Origin: Dysgonamonadaceae bacterium
Lineage (GTDB): Bacteria > Bacteroidota > Bacteroidia > Bacteroidales > Azobacteroidaceae
DNA: 35,972 nucleotides
Assembly (NCBI GenBank): GCA_031259075.1
Contig: JAIRLY010000329.1
Location: 1-35,972 of the forward strand
Reading direction: 5' to 3'
Below the pieces are notes generated by a model. That model saw only the letters and a list, made by a program, of their open reading frames with translations, was not told the DNA's origin and searched no databases. The translations under genes and the position numbers were made by a program. Each line of letters begins with the position of its first letter. The stretch's first letter is position 1. This document shows, in pieces, positions 7,911 through 15,003 of this stretch.

Positions 7911-8627
7911 ATGTACGTTATGAACCGAACTAAGTTATTAATTGTAGATGATGAAGAGGATATTCGAGAAATACTACAGTTTAACCTTGAAAACGAAGGC
8001 TTCCAAATAGATGCCGTTTCTTCCGGAGAAGAAGCATTGGAAAAGCTTTCACCCGAACATAAACTCATCTTACTGGATGTGATGATGGACGGAATTTCAG
8101 GTTTCCGTATGGCCGAGAAATTAAGAAAAGAAAATGTTCAAACACCTATTATTTTTTTGACGGCGAAAAGCAGCGAAAATGATTTATTAACCGGATTTTC
8201 GGTCGGAGCAGACGATTATATTTCCAAACCGTTTTCCATAAAAGAAGTCATCGCACGGGTAAAAGCGATTACGCGCCGTGATTACGAAACAATTCCCAAA
8301 ATCAAGAAAGAGCGGGAAATAATCGTTATCGGTGATTTAAGATTAAATTTAACAGCAAAAAATCTTGAATTAAATAACAAAAAAATCTTTCTCACCAAAA
8401 AAGAATTTGAAATTCTAAGCCTCCTGATTCAACATCCTCAACGGCTTTTTTCCCGGGAAGAAATCTTGCAGGAAGTATGGCAAGATGAAAGTTATGTTCT
8501 TGAAAGAACGGTAGATGTACATGTAGCCCGGTTGCGGAAAAAACTAAATCATTACAACGTTTATATAGCCAATCGTTCCGGTTATGGATATTCTTTTAAC
8601 GATTCCGTACGCATCTTGCCACAATGA
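7911..8627 (+). CDS. phoB: PhoB-like response regulator (OmpR/PhoB family)
   Basis: An N-terminal receiver domain with acidic triad LIVDDEED, phosphoacceptor Asp in LLLDVMMDG (Asp53 counting from MNRTKL), Thr in FLTAK and the invariant Lys in ISKPF, followed from about residue 130 by a winged-helix DNA-binding domain (LTKKEFEILSLL, RTVDVHVARLRKKL, RSGYGYSF). The start may be ATG 7911, directly abutting the phoU stop, or ATG 7920 three codons later, which begins MNRTKLLIVDD as most homologues do. Its 3' end overlaps the sensor kinase by four bases. Position after pst-phoU makes control of the phosphate regulon the likely role. Confidence 0.88.
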   Translation: MYVMNRTKLLIVDDEEDIREILQFNLENEGFQIDAVSSGEEALEKLSPEHKLILLDVMMDGISGFRMAEKLRKENVQTPIIFLTAKSSENDLLTGFSVGADDYISKPFSIKEVIARVKAITRRDYETIPKIKKEREIIVIGDLRLNLTAKNLELNNKKIFLTKKEFEILSLLIQHPQRLFSREEILQEVWQDESYVLERTVDVHVARLRKKLNHYNVYIANRSGYGYSFNDSVRILPQ

Positions 8628-10285
8628 AAATTAAACGCGAATTACGTATCTATCTTTATTCTTTCTGCTTTTTTTGTTTTTTTGCAAGCCTGATTGTGAT
8701 TTCTTTTATCAGTAAAGAAAACGAACTGAAAACAAAAATCATAGAATCCGATCAGATTGTATATGCTAAAATTGTAAATAATTATATCGAAAAAAATCAT
8801 TTGCAACCGGATAACCTAAACAAATTGTCTGATCTCTCCTTTCTTTTCCCCGAAAATATACATCTTACCGTTTTGAACAAAAAAGGAGATCTCCTTTTCG
8901 ATCAATTTGCTTTGAATGAAAATTTTGAACAGAAAAAAAACATCAAATTTTTGTATTATAAAAAGTTGAAAAAAGATTATATCATTCGTATCGGTTTCCC
9001 TTACACCTCCGAAATAAAGGATTTCTTAAAACCGAACTTGATGTATATCGTTTTCATCATTTTACTCTTTATTTTAGGATTCCTTTTTTTGTCTTTTGTT
9101 TACAATAGTTTTAGTTATTCCATAAAAAAGATGAAATATTATTTAACTTGTTTTCGCAGAGATGAAACTTTCCCGTCTCATATTTCTTTTGCAGATGAAA
9201 AATTAAGCGAAATTCAAGCCCTGATTGTCGAAATTTGTAATCAATTGGAATTAAATAAAAAAGGAATTTTACTCGAAAGGGAAAAATTATTGGAACATTT
9301 CCATTTTGCCGAAGAAGGAATTTCATTTTTCACGCCTTCATTTGAGAATATTTATACAAACTCTCATTTTATTCAATACTTGAATATCCTGTTAAATCAA
9401 ACGACTTTTGATGTGAATATCCTGTTCACAAGTCCTGTATTTGGTAAATTCGTGAAATTCCTTAAAAATCCGGAAAAGAAAAATACATTCAGCAAGAAAC
9501 TCCATGCCAACGGGCGTCATTTTTTCGTACAAGTGATCCTGTTTGACGATAAAAGTTTCGAGATTATTATCCGGGATATTTCAGGGATCGAAGAAAACGA
9601 TTTCGACAAGACGGCAATGACAAACAATATAGCCCACGAACTCCGCACTCCGGTAACCGGTGTACGCGGTTATCTCGAAACACTGATCGAGCACAAAAAC
9701 CTTCCTCCGGAAAAAAAAGACGAATATATGCAACGGGCTTATGCGCAGATCGTACGACTTTCCGATATTATTCAAGACATCACACTTCTCTCAAAGACAA
9801 AAGAAGCGCCTCAATATTTCACGACGGAAGACGTTAACATTCACGAAATGTTGCGTGATTTAATTGAAATAGACTTGAAAGAAGCTATCGAAAAAAACAA
9901 AAGTACCGTAAACATCCAAGTCTCCGAAAAAGTGATAATAAAAGGAAACCGCACACTCCTGTATTCCATATTCGGAAATTTGGTTAATAACGCGCTTAAA
10001 CACGCCGGAGAAAACACTGCGATCACCATTCATAATTACATGGAAGACGATAATTATTACTATTTCTCCGTCTCCGACAATGGGACGGGCATTGAAGAAA
10101 AACATCTTAAATCTATTTTTGAACGATTCTACCGGATTAACGAAGGACGAACGAGAGACAAAGGAAGTTCCGGATTGGGATTGCCGATTGTAAAAGATGC
10201 GGTCAATTTTCACAAAGGAGAAATATTAGCTAAAAACAAAACCGGCGGCGGATTGGAATTTTTGTTTACACTACGTAAGAAATAA
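8624..10285 (+). CDS. phoR: PhoR-like membrane sensor histidine kinase
   Basis: 553 residues. Two membrane segments, at about residues 10-30 and 140-160, enclose a periplasmic region of about 110 residues. Then come a linker, a PAS-like region (about 230-325), the HisKA box NNIAHELRTPVTG with phosphoacceptor His338, and a complete HATPase_c domain: N box NLVNNALKHA, G1 DNGTGI, F box FERFYR and G2 GSSGLGLPIV. The periplasmic part is longer than in E. coli PhoR, as is usual in Bacteroidota PhoR proteins. It is the last gene of the operon; a terminator-like hairpin lies about 220 bases on, inside mobile-element debris. Confidence 0.87.
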   Translation: MKIKRELRIYLYSFCFFCFFASLIVISFISKENELKTKIIESDQIVYAKIVNNYIEKNHLQPDNLNKLSDLSFLFPENIHLTVLNKKGDLLFDQFALNENFEQKKNIKFLYYKKLKKDYIIRIGFPYTSEIKDFLKPNLMYIVFIILLFILGFLFLSFVYNSFSYSIKKMKYYLTCFRRDETFPSHISFADEKLSEIQALIVEICNQLELNKKGILLEREKLLEHFHFAEEGISFFTPSFENIYTNSHFIQYLNILLNQTTFDVNILFTSPVFGKFVKFLKNPEKKNTFSKKLHANGRHFFVQVILFDDKSFEIIIRDISGIEENDFDKTAMTNNIAHELRTPVTGVRGYLETLIEHKNLPPEKKDEYMQRAYAQIVRLSDIIQDITLLSKTKEAPQYFTTEDVNIHEMLRDLIEIDLKEAIEKNKSTVNIQVSEKVIIKGNRTLLYSIFGNLVNNALKHAGENTAITIHNYMEDDNYYYFSVSDNGTGIEEKHLKSIFERFYRINEGRTRDKGSSGLGLPIVKDAVNFHKGEILAKNKTGGGLEFLFTLRKK

Positions 10286-10508
10286 GGCTTGAAAGAGTGA
10301 AGGCACGTTCGCATCCCTTGATATTTAGAATTATTCCTCAAATAATAAGAAAGTTGTGGTTTTTTTTGCAAATCTTGTGCAACCGGAACCTTCTGTATTT
10401 ACGGTACGATGCAGTACGATACAATAAGGCGATAGAATAAAAACACTTCAATATCAATATTTTATGTTCAGCGGAGTGAAATACGGTAAAATATAGTAAG
10501 CTTATTTT

Positions 10509-10545
10509 AGTCCCCGATTTCAAGGGGCGGGGACTGTTTTTTTGT
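10509..10545 (+). terminator. Intrinsic terminator
   Basis: AGTCCCCG (10509-10516) pairs perfectly with CGGGGACT (10528-10535) over an 11-base loop and is followed by GTTTTTTTGTT. The T-run is on the plus-strand side, so it acts for rightward transcripts, most likely the pst-pho operon. It also overlaps the end of the integrase remnant. Confidence 0.7.
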
Positions 10546-10639
10546 TAAATAGCGACACCGCATCCTCTTCCGCTTTATCGGCTATGTCGATATATGGTTT
10601 CATTGACTTATAATCGCTGTGCCCCGTCCATTTGCCGAA
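10520..10639 (-). pseudogene. C-terminal remnant of a tyrosine recombinase (integrase)
   Basis: On the minus strand, ending at a TGA at 10522-10520, the frame reads KWTGHSDYKSMKPYIDIAD followed by about 20 residues. The KWTGHSDYK..KPYIDI block is the well-known C-terminal segment of Bacteroidota phage and element integrases, containing the second His of the catalytic R-H-R-H-Y set (GH) and the nucleophile Tyr (PYIDI). The frame upstream of Lys-Trp no longer resembles an integrase, so only about 40 residues survive. It marks a former integration of a phage or conjugative element at this place. Confidence 0.7.
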
Positions 10640-10670
10640 ATACGCAAAACAGCGGCTGTGCTTTGATGGG

Positions 10671-10736
10671 TACTTAAATCAAGAATTAATTTCTATTTCC
10701 GAATACAACGGAAAGAAAGCCGTTATCAAAATATAG
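10671..10736 (+). pseudogene. Possible N-terminal fragment of a phage antirepressor
   Basis: The frame ending at TAG 10734-10736 reads LNQELISISEYNGKKAV and then stops. This resembles the start of AntA/AntB-type antirepressors (ELI-I-E-NGKKAV-ARELH). It is too short for certainty and has no clear start codon. Its overlap with the end of higA and proximity to the integrase tail support a phage origin. Confidence 0.3.
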
Positions 10737-11037
10737 CAGTAGCTTTCCTTATATTGTTGAATCTATTTATCAACTTTTCATCTTTCCTGAGAACTTGCAT
10801 GTTATATTTCATTTGCAAGCGCATAAGCGTATCGGCTTCCACTCCAAGTGCAGCCTCAAACAGGATAGCATTACTTTCCGTAAGCGGCCTGCGTCCGTTT
10901 AGTATTTCGTTAACAACGGAATATGACATTTCCATTTGTTTAGCGAGTTTTTTCTGAGAAATGCCCCTGTATTCTATTTCATCCTTTAATATTTCTCCCG
11001 GATGCGTGGGGCAAAAACCATAACCTAAATTTCCCAT
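10726..11037 (-). CDS. higA: HigA-type antitoxin (module 1)
   Basis: 103 residues with an XRE-type helix-turn-helix: ISQKKLAKQMEMSYSVVNEILNGRRPLT (about 27-54), preceded by the HigA/VapI hallmark HPGEILKDEIEYRGIS. It should neutralise the HigB toxin encoded three bases upstream and repress the shared promoter. Gene order toxin-then-antitoxin is typical for higBA. It is clearly related to the antitoxin at 12234-12578 (same HPGE(I/L)LKDEIEYRGISQ block and MxxxYNxQ segment), which points to two copies of one module. Confidence 0.9.
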   Translation of the reverse strand: MGNLGYGFCPTHPGEILKDEIEYRGISQKKLAKQMEMSYSVVNEILNGRRPLTESNAILFEAALGVEADTLMRLQMKYNMQVLRKDEKLINRFNNIRKATAIF

Positions 11038-11040
11038 AAT

Positions 11041-11358
11041 TTATTTATAATGATTTGACAATTCTATAATATTGCATACCGTAATAATAGTTTCCGATTC
11101 AACCGGTCTTGTTTTGAACTCAATCCTGAATTGGTCGTTTACCCGAACCGATTCCAAACCTTCTTTATCCCCTTTCAATTTTTCGTAACGCAGAGCATTG
11201 TATTTATAAAGTGATTCGACGCAAGGAACTCCTTCTAACAAGTCTATACATTTCTTATAGTTTTTGATTACCTGAAGTTGATAGCGATGCTTCTTATCAC
11301 TACATTTCCCCTCATAGTAGAGTTCTTGCAGGTATTTTTTATCGAATTTCACTTCCAT
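11041..11358 (-). CDS. higB: HigB-type toxin (module 1), RelE superfamily
   Basis: 105 residues. Members of this group are ribosome-dependent mRNA endonucleases with the RelE/ParE fold. Visible marks are KHRYQLQVIKNYKKCIDLL, YEKLKGDKEGLESVRVNDQFRIEF and the C-terminal NIIELSNHYK; the paired VRVN(D/R)Q(F/Y)RIEF strand carries the conserved Arg residues of the family. It precedes higA by two bases with a shared promoter at 11378-11409. It aligns end to end with the toxin at 11908-12225, including an identical ELSNHYK tail. Confidence 0.88.
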   Translation of the reverse strand: MEVKFDKKYLQELYYEGKCSDKKHRYQLQVIKNYKKCIDLLEGVPCVESLYKYNALRYEKLKGDKEGLESVRVNDQFRIEFKTRPVESETIITVCNIIELSNHYK

Positions 11359-11377
11359 GATATACTATGTATGAATG

Positions 11378-11419
11378 CAAAGATAGTGGTTATTTCGATA
11401 ATTCGCAAAAATCGCGAAT
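11378..11419 (-). promoter_or_regulatory. higBA module 1 promoter with palindromic operator
   Basis: On the minus strand the -7 box is TATCTTTG (11378-11385) and a -33 TTTG is at 11406-11409, 20 bases apart. The -33 lies within the inverted repeat ATTCGC (11401-11406) / GCGAAT (11414-11419). The same inverted repeat sits at the -33 of the second higBA module, so it is very probably the HigA (or HigBA) binding site. Confidence 0.65.
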
Positions 11420-11461
11420 GTTTTTTTCCTCTGTGTTTTTTCATTACACCAAAAAGGTCTT

Positions 11462-11659
11462 GTGGAAGCTCAAATAAATTACAATGAAATAATTGATGTG
11501 AAGGCGTCTTATATCGGTACTGCCTATTATGCTGAAAATCCGACACTGCGCAATCCGGTTGATTGGTATAAGATTATTACCTCAATAGCATTGATACTGA
11601 CAGCTATTGCAACTGCGGCGGCTTTGTTCATCGGGTGCAACGCTTTGAAGGGGAATTAG
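11462..11659 (+). CDS. Small protein with C-terminal membrane helix
   Basis: 65 residues from a GTG start. A polar first half (with YYAENPTLRNPVDWYK) is followed by a hydrophobic segment (about residues 39-58) ending IGCNALKGN. It would be a tail-anchored membrane protein. It lies in the decayed element between the two higBA modules and may itself be a fragment; no family is recognised and the GTG start is uncertain. Confidence 0.35.
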   Translation: MEAQINYNEIIDVKASYIGTAYYAENPTLRNPVDWYKIITSIALILTAIATAAALFIGCNALKGN

Positions 11660-11691
11660 GGTTTATTATCAATTAAAATACAAATATTAAA

Positions 11692-11829
11692 GAGGGCAAA
11701 TGGCTCAACGAACCCATCGACGCATACAACCACGCAATAGACGCTACGCGCTACGCGGTTATGAGCGAGTTGCTGGAAGGAGAAAGGAAACCGGTAAACC
11801 TGAAACGGCTGGCTAAACAGGCGTATTGA
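11692..11829 (+). pseudogene. C-terminal remnant of a phage terminase large subunit
   Basis: The frame ending at TGA 11827-11829 reads WLNEPIDAYNHAIDATRYAV and continues to an LKRLAKQAY end. D-x-x-NHAIDA-RYA is the final block of terminase large subunits (TerL), where the Asp contributes to the nuclease active site of the DNA-packaging motor. Only the last 45 residues remain and no upstream terminase sequence is present, so it is a relic of an integrated tailed phage. Confidence 0.65.
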
Positions 11830-11847
11830 TGCTGTCAAAAAAAATAC

Positions 11848-11890
11848 ATTCGCTTTTTTGCGAATCGCTAAGAAAAAAGTATTATATTTG
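11848..11890 (+). promoter_or_regulatory. higBA module 2 promoter with palindromic operator
   Basis: The -7 box TATATTTG (11883-11890) and -33 TTTG (11857-11860) are 22 bases apart. The -33 falls inside ATTCGC (11848-11853) / GCGAAT (11860-11865), the same inverted repeat as in module 1. The toxin ATG follows the -7 box by 17 bases. Confidence 0.65.
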
Positions 11891-11907
11891 CACCGTAAAT
11901 AAGCGAT

Positions 11908-12225
11908 ATGATTGTAACGTTTGAAAAGGAGTACTTGCGCGACCTGTACGAAACGGAAACGACGACGGATAAAAAACACCGCTTCCAGCCCGAAATAGTA
12001 CGGAAATATAGGCAATGTATAAACTTGATGCGCCGCGTAACGGATACAAATGCACTGTTAAAGTATAACGGGCTGAATTTTGAAAATCTGCAAGGCGATA
12101 AGGCGGGTATTTCTTCTATCAGGGTAAACAGGCAATACCGAATCGAATTTACGGTAACAGACAACGGCATTGAACCCGTTGCCAAAATATGTAATATTTT
12201 AGAATTGTCGAACCATTATAAATAA
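11908..12225 (+). CDS. higB: HigB-type toxin (module 2), RelE superfamily
   Basis: 105 residues, exactly the length of the module 1 toxin and alignable throughout: KHRFQPEIVRKYRQCINLM, NFENLQGDKAGISSIRVNRQYRIEF and CNILELSNHYK. It should cleave mRNA on the ribosome unless bound by its antitoxin, whose gene begins eight bases after the stop. It is transcribed away from module 1; the roughly 550 bases between the two toxin starts contain the terminase relic and a small membrane protein frame. Confidence 0.9.
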   Translation: MIVTFEKEYLRDLYETETTTDKKHRFQPEIVRKYRQCINLMRRVTDTNALLKYNGLNFENLQGDKAGISSIRVNRQYRIEFTVTDNGIEPVAKICNILELSNHYK

Positions 12226-12233
12226 AAGGTATT

Positions 12234-12578
12234 ATGATTCAGATTAAAGGAGTTGACCCCCGCATGATCGCAAACAATCTTACCCCGTATAAACCAACGC
12301 ATCCGGGCGAATTGTTGAAAGATGAAATAGAATACCGCGGTATTTCACAGCGCAAACTTGCCGCGCAAATGGGCGTAGCTTATTCCGTACTCAATGAAGT
12401 ATTGAACTGCAAACGACCTGTTACTACCGAATATGCTTTACTTTTTGAGGCTGCATTGGGCGTTGACGCCGAACCGCTTATAGGTATGCAAACCGATTAC
12501 AATATACAAACCATCAAACAAAATAAATCGTGGAGCGAGCGCCTCGCCAACGTCCGCAAGGTGGCGGCGGTGCTTTGA
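12234..12578 (+). CDS. higA: HigA-type antitoxin (module 2)
   Basis: 114 residues with HPGELLKDEIEYRGIS followed by the helix-turn-helix ISQRKLAAQMGVAYSVLNEVLNCKRPVT. The role is neutralisation of the toxin encoded just upstream and autorepression. The first ten residues (MIQIKGVDPR) are extra relative to module 1; ATG 12264 (MIANNLTPYK) is an alternative start. Near-identical recognition-helix surroundings in the two antitoxins fit the shared palindrome at both promoters. Confidence 0.9.
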   Translation: MIQIKGVDPRMIANNLTPYKPTHPGELLKDEIEYRGISQRKLAAQMGVAYSVLNEVLNCKRPVTTEYALLFEAALGVDAEPLIGMQTDYNIQTIKQNKSWSERLANVRKVAAVL

Positions 12579-12582
12579 CAAG

Positions 12583-13197
12583 TCAATTAAAAGCAATTAT
12601 TATTAATGATTCAATGTGAAATTTGACACCTCGGAGAATAATGTTTATCTTTGCCGATACAATAACAGCACCGGCAATGAATCCGTGGGCTTTTAGCCAA
12701 TCATTAATTTCCGTATTAGAATATTTATCCTTGCACATTGTAACCAATGTATTTACATCACTTGTTTTTAATTTTGTGCCATTAACTTTTTTCAAACCAC
12801 CGTCAATCAATCCTTTCACAAGCCCGTCTTTTTGTATTGTGTACCTCTCTTTAAATAAGTGTTTTTTTACCGCTTCAAGAACCTTTGAGTTATCCAATTT
12901 CAATGTATTAATTACATAGTTATACGCATTTACCATTTTATTATAACCGGTTGAATCACGGTTCGACATAAATTCCGGGAACGGCGTTTTCCTACATCCC
13001 AGTTTTGAATAAAACTCCGGCAATGTTTTTCGTGCGACAAACTCATTTGCCAATTCCATATATTTGGTTTGCAGATCAGTTTTCCGTATATACCCGACAA
13101 TATTTCTATTGTGTGTTATTTCGTGCCAGAATGTTGTCATAGCGTCTGCTTCATCAAACGTGATGCCTTTCGATTCTCCCCGTCCGATTTTCTCCAT
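12583..13197 (-). CDS. Phage-derived protein fragment with an HExxH metallopeptidase-like motif
   Basis: 204 residues. Near the start is FWHEITHNRN (about 28-37), an HExxH zinc-binding motif, with ELANEFVARKTLPEFY downstream as a candidate third-ligand helix. The rest is Lys-rich and helical. The frame begins abruptly, without a promoter box and with a stop just upstream, so it looks like the surviving C-terminal domain of a larger phage protein, for example a virion protein carrying a C-terminal enzymatic domain. The last 30 residues look unlike the rest and may be read-through beyond the original end. It converges on higA module 2. Confidence 0.45.
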   Translation of the reverse strand: MEKIGRGESKGITFDEADAMTTFWHEITHNRNIVGYIRKTDLQTKYMELANEFVARKTLPEFYSKLGCRKTPFPEFMSNRDSTGYNKMVNAYNYVINTLKLDNSKVLEAVKKHLFKERYTIQKDGLVKGLIDGGLKKVNGTKLKTSDVNTLVTMCKDKYSNTEINDWLKAHGFIAGAVIVSAKINIILRGVKFHIESLIIIAFN

Positions 13198-13281
13198 TGC
13201 AGACTGTACCGAACAAAACGGAGTGGAGTGAGGTTGTTAAACCGAATTTTATGGGTCGGTGTATATATCAGAACTTTTATG

Positions 13282-13289
13282 TACATTTG
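13282..13289 (+). promoter_or_regulatory. -7 promoter box for the AAA-nuclease gene
   Basis: TACATTTG matches TAnnTTTG, 24 bases before the ATG at 13314. No clear -33 element is seen. Confidence 0.5.
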
Positions 13290-13313
13290 CAAAAAATAAA
13301 AAAGTAAAAGAAT

Positions 13314-14885
13314 ATGAGTAGACGTCGCTTTTTTAACACCACAGGACCCTGTAATCCGGAAAGGCATTACATGTTACCTCCTGAAGACCGTTTAGTTGGT
13401 TCTCAATTAAGCCGTTATATAAAGGATGAATTATATTGGGTTCTACATGCGCCGCGACAGACGGGAAAGACTACTTTCCTGCAAAGCTGGGCGCGCGAAA
13501 TCAATGCGGGCGAAGAAGCCGTCGCCTGCTATGTGAGCGTCGAAGACTGTCAGGGCATAGCAGAACGTGAAGAAGCAATGTTTACAATCTATCAAGACAT
13601 TTGCGATTCTGCCGGAGTAGCAGGAATACCTGTTCCATCTATTGCCGAGAGAAATCCCGAAGGGCTTTTACGTACAACTTTGATTAACTGGGCTCAATTA
13701 GTCGCTCCCAAACCGCTGATTGTTTTATTCGACGAAGTCGATGTACTTGTTGACGAAACTATGGTCAGTTTCTTAAGACAGTTACGCGGAGGATTTGCTA
13801 CTCGCGGAATCGGGAAGTTTCCGATATCCATTGCGCTGGTTGGTATGCGCGACTTGAAAGATTACCTCATCAAAGCCAAAGATGGGAAATCCGTCAATCC
13901 GGGTTCACCTTTCAATATCAAAGAAGATTCGGCTATGTTGTCCAACTTTACCAAAAATGATATAGTTAAACTGTTCGCTCAACGAACGGAAGAAACCGGA
14001 CAGCAAATCACGCAGGAAGCGCTTGATTATGTTTATGAACAATCGGGAGGGCAACCATGGATTGTAAACTCTTTGTTTAAGCGAGCTACTCTCCGCATTC
14101 TGGATGACGAAAGTACGGAAACCGTCACTTTGGAACTTGTCCGTCAAGCGCGGGATCAGATGATAGAAGCGCGGGAAACGCATCTGGATGCTTTAGGAGA
14201 ACGGCTTCGTGATCCGAGAGTGAAATTCGTGATACAGACGATTATTACCGGTAGCAGTAATCCGTTGGGACGAACAGATCCCGAAGTAGCGCTGACCATG
14301 GATTTAGGATTAATAAAATGGGATGCCAACAAGGGGTTCACTATTGCTAATCCTGTTTATGAGGAGATACTTACCCGTTTTATCAGTTCGAAATATCATG
14401 ATTCTTTTCCGCCGCCTTCGTCGTGGCAATGGCAAAAACCAAACGGCGAATTGGATATGGATAATTTACTGCGTGAATTTCAAAAATTCTGGCGGCGACA
14501 TTCGGAGATATGGGAGGAAACAGCCGACTATACCGAAGCGTTTCCACATCTCTTGCTGATGTCATTTCTCCAGCGTGTGACCAATGGAGGCGGTGATATA
14601 AACAGAGAATTAGCCGCCGGTCGCGGACGTATGGATCTACTGGTGGAATATGCCGGAAAAAGCTATATTATCGAAGTGAAAATCATTCATTATTACGACG
14701 GACCTGCCGCTGTCAGGGAAGAAGGATTAGTGCAGATTCAGGGCTATCGCGACAGGATAGACGCTTCGGCGCCGGCTTATTTAGTGATTTTCGACCGTCG
14801 CCCCAAAGCTAAAGAACTGTCGTGGGACAAAAAGATTTCGTGGACAGTAGATGAAACAAGCAATGTAACGATTTTAGGATGTTGA
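13314..14885 (+). CDS. AAA ATPase fused to a PD-(D/E)XK nuclease-like domain
   Basis: 523 residues. The N-terminal ATPase has Walker A APRQTGKT (46-53), Walker B LIVLFDEVD (about 135-143) and a sensor-like ISIALVGMRDL. A winged-helix-like middle region follows (EQSGGQPWIVNSLFKRA), then a C-terminal domain with RMDLL (Asp441) and IEVK (Glu454, Lys456), the D-(E)xK pattern of PD-(D/E)XK nucleases. This layout belongs to the 'AAA-ATPase-like plus DUF1703-type nuclease' proteins common in Bacteroidota, often in many copies, whose function is unknown; roles in conflict with mobile DNA have been suggested for related ATPases. It is monocistronic and sits between the phage relics and the ara locus. 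Confidence 0.82.
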   Translation: MSRRRFFNTTGPCNPERHYMLPPEDRLVGSQLSRYIKDELYWVLHAPRQTGKTTFLQSWAREINAGEEAVACYVSVEDCQGIAEREEAMFTIYQDICDSAGVAGIPVPSIAERNPEGLLRTTLINWAQLVAPKPLIVLFDEVDVLVDETMVSFLRQLRGGFATRGIGKFPISIALVGMRDLKDYLIKAKDGKSVNPGSPFNIKEDSAMLSNFTKNDIVKLFAQRTEETGQQITQEALDYVYEQSGGQPWIVNSLFKRATLRILDDESTETVTLELVRQARDQMIEARETHLDALGERLRDPRVKFVIQTIITGSSNPLGRTDPEVALTMDLGLIKWDANKGFTIANPVYEEILTRFISSKYHDSFPPPSSWQWQKPNGELDMDNLLREFQKFWRRHSEIWEETADYTEAFPHLLLMSFLQRVTNGGGDINRELAAGRGRMDLLVEYAGKSYIIEVKIIHYYDGPAAVREEGLVQIQGYRDRIDASAPAYLVIFDRRPKAKELSWDKKISWTVDETSNVTILGC

Positions 14886-14980
14886 AAAAAACATTTTCAT
14901 CCGGAATACCGCTACACGATAATGTGATTGGGATGTACATCGAAAAACATTATTACAAAACGGGAACGTATATGAAATAA
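14879..14980 (+). CDS. Short overlapping frame of unknown status
   Basis: A 33-residue frame starts at ATG 14879, overlapping the end of the AAA-nuclease gene, and ends TAA 14980. It reads like the tail of a degraded protein (IEKHYYKTGTYMK). No motif is recognisable; it may be chance. Confidence 0.15.
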   Translation: MLKKTFSSGIPLHDNVIGMYIEKHYYKTGTYMK

Positions 14981-15003
14981 AAAATGCTAAAATAATTATA
15001 CCG

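Larger units (their letters stand above)
10286..10725. other. Gene-free junction with mobile-element debris
   Basis: The 440 bases between phoR and the first higA hold no intact gene. The first 220 bases contain nothing I can name. The rest holds a terminator-like hairpin, the C-terminal end of a tyrosine recombinase on the minus strand, and a short plus-strand frame resembling the head of a phage antirepressor. Confidence 0.6.

Noticed and set aside
10338-10523. Minus-strand frame of 61 codons between phoR and higA
   Set aside because: No motif, odd composition, and it overlaps the terminator and the integrase tail in another frame.
11868-12185. Minus-strand frame of 105 codons opposite the higB toxin of module 2
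   Set aside because: It is antisense to a gene with a clear homologue in module 1, and lacks its own promoter or motif.
12623-12919. Plus-strand frame of 98 codons inside the minus-strand HExxH gene
   Set aside because: Its residues are hydrophobic and Ser/Thr-rich as expected for an antisense shadow, without promoter or motif.
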